Translations under genes and position numbers: made by a program
The notes under the pieces: generated by a model
Told to the model about the DNA's origin: nothing
The model's input: the letters and a program-made list of their open reading frames with translations, nothing else
Database searches by the model: none
In this document: in pieces, positions 56,265-64,000 of the stretch
Layout: every line of letters starts with the position of its first letter
Position numbering within the stretch: the stretch's first letter is position 1
Assembly (NCBI GenBank): GCA_029931535.1
Contig: JAQPZY010001548.1
Location: 1,800,001-1,864,000 of the forward strand
Length of the DNA: 64,000 nt
Reading direction: 5' to 3'
Origin: Margaritifera margaritifera
Lineage: Eukaryota > Mollusca > Bivalvia > Unionida > Margaritiferidae

Positions 56265-56511
56265 TTACTTGTGTTTTCAGTGGCATGAAGTGACAGAGTA
56301 CTTAATTCCCAACTGGATGGTACACTCCAGTCCATTGCAAGTTTACCCCATTTTTATTTTCAACTGCTGGCACTCCTTTACAACTGTTTTGATTAGAGCA
56401 ATGTTGAGTGCCATGAACACAATTACAGTACAATCCAGGACTTTCCTACCCCAAGTCAGCAGGTCTTCCTCTGGGACATACTGCCTCTTAATAGAGGACA
56501 TGGAAGATCAC
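56265..56511 (-). mobile_element. Probable SINE fragment
   Basis: It contains 'actggatggtacactccagt', 'ccattgcaagtttacccca', 'tttacaactgttttgattag' and 'agcaatgttgagtgcc'. That layout (tggat.g.ac.c.agtcca.tgca.gttt.ccc ... acaactg.....agagcaatgt.gag) is known to me from minus-oriented invertebrate SINEs. The tRNA-derived head is eroded by the gypsy LTR insertion point. Confidence 0.5.
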
Positions 56512-56909
56512 TGTTACGACTAGGGGTAATGTAACAAAAGAAAAGACTCAAACAAGCTTTCAAGATTTAAATACAAATATTTAATTTCCTAAAATATTAA
56601 AATATTTTAACAAACAATCAAAGTGAAAGAATTAAAAATAACTTACAGTATAGAATATCCTTAAAAGTCCTAAATTGTTCTAAAGTTCACTGATCCGGAA
56701 GTTAATCCAAATATTCTGAATGAAGTAGGTTCCGAATGAAACCTTCACTGTACTGATGTGCAAACAAGAATCAGTTATATCCAAGTGTTATAAATTCCAA
56801 ATAGTCCTTGCGAATATGGAATGTCACAATTTCTAGAAATGTTTCCGATAATTCCACGGAGCTGTATAAATATTAAAGTTTAAGAAAACAGTACTAAATC
56901 CTAAATGTA

Positions 56910-56964
<55 letters not shown>

Positions 56965-57447
56965 TGAAGTAGAATATCCACACACAAAATGAACCAATCT
57001 CGTTTTATGATCTCTCAGGCTGAACGAACTATGAACGAATGCCTTAACACAGTAATACATCCTATTATATAGCTTATGAATGCGCAGAACAGAATAAGGA
57101 AAACCAATTTAAACTGTATTGCGACTTAAAAACAATTTAATCCTTCTAGAAAACGATCTTCTCCGAACCAATCAGAAACTAGGTTATGCATGACACAGCT
57201 AAAGTACCTATGCACTAACATTTTTTCCAGTCAATAAAAGAATCTAGGTCAGAAGTTCAACCCTCACGCGCTAAATCACGTGATATACTAATGTTACAAG
57301 CAACAATATTTCCCAAGACCAATGTACTCAGTCACATTGAAATACCGTATATGTACTTTCTGCAAGACGACAGCTGTTAGACTATTATGCAGAGATCATA
57401 AACCTATACTATTATTTAAAAACGAAATAATACATAATTCCGTAACA
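56512..57447 (-). mobile_element. Solo Ty3/gypsy LTR with target-site duplication
   Basis: The ends are tgttacgactagg and taattccgtaaca, with TG/CA termini and a short inverted repeat tgttacg/cgtaaca. The flanking bases are TCAC on both sides (56508-56511 and 57448-57451), or ATCAC if the last a is assigned to the duplication. There is no internal sequence on either side, so this is a solo LTR left by LTR-LTR recombination. It is nearly identical to the LTR at 29.67 kb apart from the (AT)n length. Confidence 0.9.
56919..56960. repeat. (AT)n microsatellite inside the solo LTR
   Basis: About 42 bp, against about 83 bp at the same position in the other LTR copy (30080-30162). Confidence 0.92.
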
Positions 57448-57451
57448 TCAC

Positions 57452-58535
57452 AAAATATACAAGTCATATGTTTAAAGGTAAAAGTCGTCTGGAAATTCTG
57501 GTATTTATTTAAGATCAGAAAATATACTCTTATAACTGCCTGAAAGGGGTAGGGAGCATCCATCAGGCCTATTGTTATTTGTATTGTTGGTTAAATGGCC
57601 AGTTTAATACCAGTAATAATAATCTGTTGCTATTGCAAAGCTTACTCTTTTCTGGAAGGAAAATACCCTCGACCGTATGATGAGAATTCATCCTCACATA
57701 GTGTGACTTTCTAGAAAGTACCAATGTCTAACCCATGACCCTGGCCCATGCGCAACTAGCCCTCATTCTTTTTCTGGTTGCAGTCATCATTATGTGTGCT
57801 TTAAATACTTGGAAGAAAAATTGTCTTCATCTTGAGGCACAAAGTAAGCATTTTCATTACATGCATTGTTTTTACCATGTGGAATTACTGCCAGATCAAG
57901 ATTTATTCTTGTTCGGAATTAGCTCTTGAGAGAGAGTTTTTGTCATTTTTGGGTTATGTTTTTTTTTTCTTCTTCATAACCTTACATTAAGGTTACTCTC
58001 CAACAGGGGTGTCGGTATAGCTATTATTGTGTTTGAGAATTATTTTATTCCTTTTTCTAGCTCAGATAGGTATTTAGTTATCCCTATCCATACCAATTTG
58101 GTCTGCAGACTTATCTTGATTCTGGTTTATTGTTTTCATACAATAACAAATCATCAGAATTCATATTCCATTTAATCTGACTTTTACTATTTTTATTTTT
58201 ATGGAAGGAGGTCGCACACCAGTCCTTACTTTCATTTATGCATCTTTAGTGATCGAACATATTTTATCCTTAAAAGTCAGTTTAGGATAGTATTCCTAAT
58301 TATTTCTTTATTATTAGCATCTTATCAAGCTGGTTTTTTGCTAATTTTTGTCCCCCAATACCCAGTAATAAGTGTTGCTGACATCTTTGTCATTAAAAAA
58401 CAAAAAATAACATTGCAGACTTTATTATAATTAAAGCATCAGTTGTGCTTGTGTTAATTCATTTAATAGAAACAATGCACAAAAACAGGCAAGATCTTGC
58501 TGAGAAGTTTTATTGTTCCTCTTTTTCAGATTTTT
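57452..58535. other. No recognised gene; possible DIRS copy 2 upstream region
   Basis: A 64-codon frame at 57735-57929 starts with a hydrophobic segment (LALILFLVAVIIMCALNTW) that could be a membrane helix. It has no family match or splice support, so it is not called. Confidence 0.4.
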
Positions 58536-58539
58536 CTCT

Positions 58540-59743
58540 TGCAGCAATGCCAAAGTAGAGTGGGGGGTGGTGTGGGCTCAAGAAAGCCTCCCTGGAATAC
58601 CCACCCCACTCGCCTTGCTTGTACAAATTGTAAAAGGACAGATGGCTGTCCTTTTTGCAGTCTGTGGTCTGGCAAGGTCTGGGACCTCACTGAAAATAGA
58701 CGAACATACAGAGGGAGGAAGAAAAAGAAATGGCTTTCCTCTTCTTCCTCAGAGTCCTTCGGGTCTCAGTGAAGAATTGGGATAGTCTCTTCAGAGAGAT
58801 TTAAGGCCTATGGGGCCCCTCCCAAGGGAGGATATAAGGGGGAAGTTGTGCCCTTCCGTGAGGGAGGAGCACCTTTTACAATCCATTGAATCCCTCTTGG
58901 GTTGGGAATTGGCATACAGATGCCAAATTAGGGAAGGGGATCAGATCAGAATCCCCCCTTATCCTGTAATTCCGCTAAATCCCTATGGGATGTGGGACCT
59001 TCCACCGCAGGGAAGTGATTGGTCCTTCCCCTGTATGCACCCATAGACTTCAAGGCCATGTTGTAGTCTCTGGGCTGAGATCGCCATCTCATAAAGTGGG
59101 CTGAGAAATGAGGAAGGGTGGCAGATCTTCTTCCCCCAAACACCCCAGGCTGGTTGAGAGTCACTCTCACCCACTTGCCAAGTCTGCCACTGAGGACAGT
59201 CCTTTAGCTCCATGTGAGGTCACTCTTACTCCCAAGTCTCCCTTGCAACAGAGAAACATTGGGTCACAAAGTCCTGCCTCCCAGGAGTGAGTGCAGGACA
59301 AGGATGTCCTGTCCATTCTCATATATTTTCACGAGTTTGACATAGAACAGCCTGAGGTGGCACCTCATCCTTTCAGGTCCCCTACCTGCTATCAGCCATC
59401 AATCAAGGTGGCAGAGGAGGAAGAGATCTGGTCTTTTGACAAGGTGGTTCATGAGGTTTACTGCCTTTTACTGTGTCCCCAGCCTTCAGGCTCCAAAGAC
59501 ACTAATATTTTCTCCAGCTTGGAGAGGCTCTCTGGAGCTACCTCCCACCCAGATCTTTTGTTGCTTCCTCACTCGGCTATGGTTAAGGAGCTTTCAAAAG
59601 GTTTAGTAAGGGTCAGGAGTTTGCTAGACAGCATAAGGGTTGGTCTGGCCCCCCCCCCCCTTAGGTTGAGAGCTTTGGCCTCTGAAGCTAGTTATATGGT
59701 TCACACCCCTTCATGGCCCCTAAAACCCAAAGGACCCTATTGA
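58540..59743 (+). pseudogene. DIRS-like retrotransposon copy 2: Gag-like region, frame-broken
   Basis: It has the same block order as copy 1: a Cys cluster HPTRLACTNCKRTDGCPFC, then LWSGKVWDLTENRRTYRG (about 58597-58710), then IPPYPVIPLNPYGMWDLPPQ (58.95-59.01 kb), then EEEIWSFDKVVHEVYCLL and HPDLLLLPHS (59.41-59.58 kb). Pieces lie in at least three frames (58497-58772, 58810-59046, 59291-59743). The last frame runs out at 59743, where array family 5 begins. It is the upstream part of the element that continues at 60.8 kb. Confidence 0.78.
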
Positions 59744-59744
59744 T

Positions 59745-60400
59745 TTTGGGCTCAGAAGCTCAAAGGTCAAAGACTCTGTGACTAAAAGGAGGAAAATGGT
59801 TTCTGCATAATATTTTGAGTTCTCCACCATCAACAGTTATCAAACTTGGTGGATAGCTTGCACTTGGGGTAAGGAAAAACCCTATCAATTTCAGGCTCCA
59901 GAGGTTAAAGGTCAAGCTCATTCAGACTGAAAGAAAAAAATGGTTTATGCACAATGACTTGAGTTCTCTATCATCTACAGTTACCAAGCTTTGTGGATGG
60001 CTTGCACTTTGTGTAAGAAAGAACCCAATTGATTTTGGATTGTACAGCCCAGTGACACTATGACTGAATGAAGAAAAATGGTGTCTGCACAATAACATTA
60101 GTTTTACATGACATACCTCAACTAAACTTTGCGGATGGCTTGCACTTGGGATAAGGAGGAAAGCTATTGCCTTTGGGGTCAAAAGGTCAAAGATCAAGGT
60201 CACTGACTGAAACAAGAAAAAATGGTTTCCACACAATAACATTAGTTCACATCACAGAACTGGCCCAAACTTTGTGGATGGCTTGTGCTTAGGGTAAGGA
60301 AGAAGCCTATAGATTTTGGGGTAGAGAGGTGAGTGGTCAAGGTCACTCTGACAAAGGGAGGAAAAAATGGTTTCTGAACACAAATTTCTGTTATCAACAC
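59745..60400 (+). repeat. Tandem-array family 5 (about 140-bp units), five units, between DIRS Gag and RNase H
   Basis: 'gtggatggcttgcactt' recurs at 59849, 59993, 60131 and 60274 (spacing 144, 138, 143), with 'tcaaaggtcaa(g/a)gatcaaggtcac' and 'aaaaatggtttc.gcacaataa' between. It replaces the position where the DIRS reverse transcriptase should be. Confidence 0.85.
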
Positions 60401-60819
60401 AGAGGAATGTTAAACATTGGGTGGACGTATAATGTGCCTCAATACTGGATACTGGTCACCGAGTACACAATGAGTACCAGTCATGATAACGGTCACCAAG
60501 TATACACTGCTCACTCATCACTGGTCTCTGGGCAATGAACATACTAGGAAAGGGGACAGGACCTATGTTGCCCCCTTTCCATGTTTCTATTCAATCCCTG
60601 TGGACTGTGGAAATTCCCCTTTCAGGGAAATTATATTGGTCATCATCCTGCAGCACCATGGATAGCTTCTGCATGGTCCCTAGCAGTACAGATGTTAAGG
60701 GTTGGACATCCCCATCTTCTACTCAGGAGAGGGTTTGACCCCCTTCCCCTTGAAAGAAGCCTAGAGAAACATTCTTGTCCTTCAGAAAAGGCAATCACAA
60801 TAGTCCCAGGAAGAAAGTC
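60401..60819 (+). mobile_element. DIRS-like copy 2, unresolved pol segment
   Basis: Several short overlapping frames with no clear RT motif. The composition is like the flanking DIRS sequence (higher GC, few A/T runs). Presumably this is eroded pol between the array and RNase H. Confidence 0.45.
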
Positions 60820-61427
60820 TTCTCCACATAAACAACTTGGAATTGAGAGCTGTGCTCTTCGCCCTGAAAGGGTGCAAAGATCAAATCAGGGTCATTGCAT
60901 GATGGTTTTCTCAGACAACATATCAGTGGTTGCATACCTCAGATAAAATGGAGGCACTCATGCTTCTTCTATTTGCATGGAAGTCTGGAACATTCTGCAC
61001 TGGGCAGAGTCAGAAGGAATTACATTCCATGTTTGTCACATTCCAGGAAATAAAATATCCTTGCAGACAGTTTGTCCAGAACAGGCAAGGTTCTGTAGTT
61101 CTAACAGAATGGTCTCTGCATCAATCAGTTGCAGAGTTCTTGTTCAGTCTATGGGGGAAGCCTCTAGTGGAATTGTTTGCCACAAGACTGAACAACAAGC
61201 TCCCACTTTACGTCACCACAGTCCCAGACCAAAGAGCCTGGGCAGTGGATGCCTTCAGCCTGAGGTGGGATCAGTGTTCGTATATGTGCTCCCACCCATT
61301 GGATTGATTCCACAGGTACTTCAGAAGGTCAGGACATCTACGGCTCGGATTATCCTGATAGCACCTCTTTGGTCTCAAAGGTCTTGGGTCAATGAATTTC
61401 TCAACCAGTTGATAGACCAATCTAGGG
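60820..61427 (+). pseudogene. DIRS-like copy 2: RNase H and following pol region, frame-broken
   Basis: A run of blocks in shifting frames: NNLELRAVLFAL (about 60829-60865), MVFSDNISVVAYL (60901-60941), AWK.WNILHWAESEGITFHV and CHIPGNK (60.97-61.05 kb), TEWSLHQSVAEFLF, LVELFATRLNNKLPLYVTTV, then PDQRAWAVDAFSLRWD, and finally LPPIGLIPQVLQKV and ARIILIAPLWSQRSW. 'SDN.(T/S)VVAY', 'H.PG..N..AD', 'DLFATR.N.KLP.FVSP.PDP.AWA.DA' and 'ILIAPLWP...W' are signature blocks of DIRS pol. At least two frameshifts are present. The pol frame is then cut by the hAT insertion at 61428. Confidence 0.85.
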
Positions 61428-61839
61428 CATACATGTGACAGAACCTGGACATCAAACCAGTAGATTTACACATTTTGATCAGTAGAGTGGCTTCTAAACC
61501 AGTAGATTTTTTATTGACATAAATTATATGTGTTTAAGGGGATTAAAAAGAAAACAAGTGGATTTTTTTTACATAATATGTATTATTTTCATTCTGTAAT
61601 AAAATAGGAACTTTTGAACTTGAATCAAATTCTAATGGAAAATGTTACAGTAATAATGAATGAATACTGGTGTATTGTCATATAAATGAAAAAGAAAGCG
61701 CTGTATATCTCATAGTTCACTGCAGAGATTTTTTAAAATAAAATCCACAAGCATTTTTAGTTTCTTCACAAGATCACTGACTGGTGACCACTAATAACAT
61801 TTATTGTGATTGTTAAGTTTCACACTTAACAGAATCTCA

Positions 61840-62143
61840 ATAGTTTTCTGGTCCAGATTTCCCTTAAATCACATTGTATTTTGCGAAGAATGGATAATGT
61901 ACTCTTTGTATCAGCATTAGACGTGGCAATGACAAAAAAAAACTTGCTCAGCTGTCAAAGAAGTTCAAACTTCAGTTTTCTTGTGGCTGGGTTTTTAACA
62001 CTGCTGACTGCTCTCCAATATTCCTCCAAGCTAAGTTCACCCTGAGGAAGAAGTTCCTGAGTTGGATTTCAGATGTATTCCTCAGTCTCATATTTCTTAT
62101 CCAGTGGTTTTTTAGCATTGGAAGAAAGCTCATTTTTTGGCAT
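61840..62143 (-). pseudogene. hAT copy 2: N-terminus fused to hATC remnant
   Basis: The start codon is at 62143-62141. After about 19 codons the sequence jumps to the segment before the hATC block (ELSLEEYWRAVSSV, then FELL, degraded 'SNAD' region, then GNLDQKTIEIL near 61.85 kb). Several stops and shifts are present. Compared with copy 1, about 0.4 kb is missing between the two parts. Confidence 0.72.
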
Positions 62144-62401
62144 TTTGACATGAATTGAACAAAAAATATATGCGCTTCCCTTAAATATTCCTCTAAAACA
62201 TCTTGAACAATGCAATAACAATTAAACAATACAAAAACTCAAAATAATAACTCGAATGTTTCTGCCCAAATCATATTTTGGTTGGTCTCTGTTTTTTATC
62301 TCAAGACTTGAAAAAGCCATCATGAACCAACTTAGATTCCTTTATCACTTCTAACACCTCATTTAATATTTGGCATTTGGTCTTAAACTCTCCAGATAAC
62401 A

Positions 62402-62498
62402 ACAATAAGGAAATCAATTAACAATAAGGAAATCAATTAACAATAAGGAAATCAATTAACAATAAGGAAATCAATCAACAATAAGGAAATCAATTAAC
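62402..62498. repeat. 19-bp minisatellite, five copies, inside hAT copy 2
   Basis: The unit is acaataaggaaatcaatta. Copy 1 has a single unit at the equivalent place (acaataaggtaatcagtta near 39.37 kb), so the expansion occurred in this copy after divergence. Confidence 0.93.
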
Positions 62499-62756
62499 AG
62501 CTTGTTGTGTAGGCATGTTAGTCTTCTTAAGTCGATTACTCAGCCACACATCACTGCACCAGTCCCCAGTAGACTGGTTCCCGCTGGTTTCTGTAATGTG
62601 GGGATAGAATGCGTAAAAAGTCCGTTTTTTTAAATAATTTGTGTACAAAATCGTTTGTCTTTCCAAAGCGGTAGATTTCAACTGTAAAATGGTTTGTGCA
62701 GTAGATGGCCTCTAAAATGGTATTTTTATTCTACTGCTAGTAGAATCGCATGTATG

Positions 62757-63960
62757 CCAGGGTGCTACCTCAGTGGAAAGATCTACTATCGCAACACAAG
62801 GGGTCTCCTTCACGACAGTCTTCAGATTCTCCACCTTCATGCTTGGCTCATCTCAAGCAATCTATCTGCTATCGAACAAGATCACTGACTGCATCATTCA
62901 GGCCTGGAGATGATCTAACTCCAAGATCTATGATGCAAACTGGAGAATCTTTTGTGATTGGTACACTAGGAAAAATATTAATTCTAGCTGCCCCTCTCTT
63001 TCCACAGTAGCAGATTTTATACTCTTACTCATTGAGGAGAGATCATGTTCAGCTTCCACAATCAAAGGTTAATAGGACAGTCCTTTCAAACACACTTAAA
63101 TTCTCCAAGGGCACAGCCATTGGCTCAGATCTTCATTTAGTGGATCTTGTTAAGTACATTGAGCTGCAGAGACCGGTGTCTCGCTCCTTGATGCCAAGAT
63201 GGAATCTCGCATGTTTTATAGGCAAAATTCCCTTATAAACCTTTGAGCGAGGCTTCATTTGAAAATCTTTCACTTAAAAACTGTTTTTCTTCAAGCTGTA
63301 GTCTTCTCACCACAGAGAAGAAACAAACTGCATTCCCTCTTTATAGAGGAGGAATGCTTCCGGTTCAATGAGAATTGTGACTGTTTCCCTTTTAAGTCAG
63401 CCAGGTTTTCTTGCAAAAAAACAACTTCCCTCAGTACTGCCATCTTCTATAGAGATCCCCAGTCTCAGACACCTCAGTGCTAGGGATGATTAGGATAGAC
63501 TTTTATGCCCAGTTAGGGCACTTTGGTTCCATTTCCCATCTTCAAAAGGGAGAAGGAAGAGTAAGAAACAGCTTTGCTTTTCCTTCCCTTAAAGGGCTCA
63601 GCTGATATTTCATTATCTCCCATCTATTGACGGATTTCACTTCCTATTAAGATTGCTTATCAGTCACTCACTGAGTGAAATTTCTATTCATGAGAATGAA
63701 ATCCCATGAAGTAAGGGCTATTGCTACTTTTTGGGCATATCTTAATAATTCATCTTTGGGGGACATTGTGCAGGCTGTGTTTTGTTGATCATATAAGATC
63801 TCCTTTTACCTGTTGTCATTATCAAAACCAGAGCGAAGGTGTTTTTTCTCGGTGTCCATTGTTGTGGCGCAAATGGTGAACCAAGCTGCTGCTGTATAAC
63901 AGCATTTGAGTGGTCATCTAGGAGGTAATTTTCCATTTTTACTACTTTGGAGGTCATCAG
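62757..63960 (+). pseudogene. DIRS-like copy 2: tyrosine recombinase region, frame-broken
   Basis: After the hAT insertion the frame resumes (VLPQWKDLLSQHKGS, then SCLAHLKQSICYRTRSL). N-terminal recombinase-like sequence follows near 63.0 kb (ADFILLLIEERSCSAS...NTLKFSKGTAIG...LVKYIELQRPVSRSL). Catalytic boxes: LKTVFLQAVVF..QRRNKLHSL (Arg near 63316-63321; the Glu usual in RxxE(L) reads Lys), HEVR at 63705-63716, and a Tyr in ISFYLLSL at 63807-63809, followed by VVAQ, a common end of this region. The enzyme would integrate circular cDNA, in place of an integrase. Stops near 63239, 63481 and 63787 and one or more frameshifts make it inactive. Confidence 0.8.
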
Positions 63961-64000
63961 CCTCCCTCCCCACTAACAAATTCAGCTGAACAATAGTGAC

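Larger units (their letters stand above)
61428..62756 (-). mobile_element. hAT-like DNA transposon copy 2, 1,329 bp, inserted in DIRS pol
   Basis: It has the same ends as copy 1: catacatg at 61428-61435 and catgtatg at 62749-62756. It is flanked by CTAGGG (61422-61427) and CCAGGG (62757-62762), a 6-bp duplication with one later change. Removing the element plus one flank copy rejoins the DIRS frame (..DQSR / VLPQWKDLL..). On the minus strand MPKNELSSNAKKPLDKKYE runs directly into TEEYI, stop, NPTQELLPQGELSLEEYW, so the middle of the transposase and the intron seen in copy 1 are deleted. The subterminal cagtagat.ggcctctaaa motif is present at both ends (61484-61502, 62700-62716). Confidence 0.88.

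Noticed and set aside
57735..57929. Short frame with one predicted membrane helix
   Set aside because: No family resemblance and no flanking splice signals; a chance hydrophobic stretch is likely.

Overview
This is eukaryotic DNA: AT-rich, CpG-poor, gene-poor and crowded with mobile elements. The mixture points to a lophotrochozoan, most likely a bivalve mollusc. That is an inference from element types (DIRS-like elements with a Cys-rich Gag, RTE-type LINEs, tRNA-headed SINEs, and several Helitron/'pearl'-like tandem-array families), not from a diagnostic gene. No prokaryotic or viral gene system, rRNA or CRISPR array is visible.

Host genes: the only convincing host exon is one 90-bp exon near 34.95-35.04 kb, plus strand. 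It has good splice signals and encodes part of a TLC-domain membrane protein resembling TLCD4/TMEM56. Neighbouring exons were not found, so most of the window is probably intron or intergenic.

Layout. 0-6 kb: a decayed hAT-like C-terminus (1.8-2.6 kb), then a minus-strand non-LTR element with an internal deletion (3.25-5.96 kb). 7-9 kb: the Gag half of a DIRS-like element. 10-13 kb: a SINE, a LINE 3' fragment, and a pogo/Tigger-like element with recognisable ends (11.75-13.07 kb). 13-16 kb: SINEs and an exact 31-bp x 11 minisatellite. 16.5-20.7 kb: an RTE-type LINE of about 3 kb nested in a 146-bp-unit array. 20.9-24 kb: a LINE 3' end, another array fragment, SINEs, and a near-perfect 65-nt palindrome. 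26.8-29.6 kb: a 35-bp x 15 minisatellite and a large 146-bp array carrying a 230-bp hAT MITE. 29.7-32 kb: a Ty3/gypsy LTR with an internal remnant, and a TTAA-flanked piggyBac-like MITE. 35-41 kb: the host exon, a pearl-like array, a 1.7-kb hAT element, and a 70-bp-unit array. 42.5-55.8 kb: many tandem-array families. 56.5-57.4 kb: a solo gypsy LTR. 58.5-64 kb: a second DIRS-like element (Gag, RNase H, tyrosine recombinase), interrupted by a 1.33-kb hAT copy with a target-site duplication.

Most notable pattern: at least six tandem-array families with 140-170-bp units occupy much of the window. Several start after a TCTGTC/CATCC-rich lead-in. Two families end in a 6-7-bp hairpin followed by CTTGTTA or CTTCTTT. 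This architecture resembles non-autonomous Helitron/Helentron-type elements and is the best candidate here for something incompletely described.
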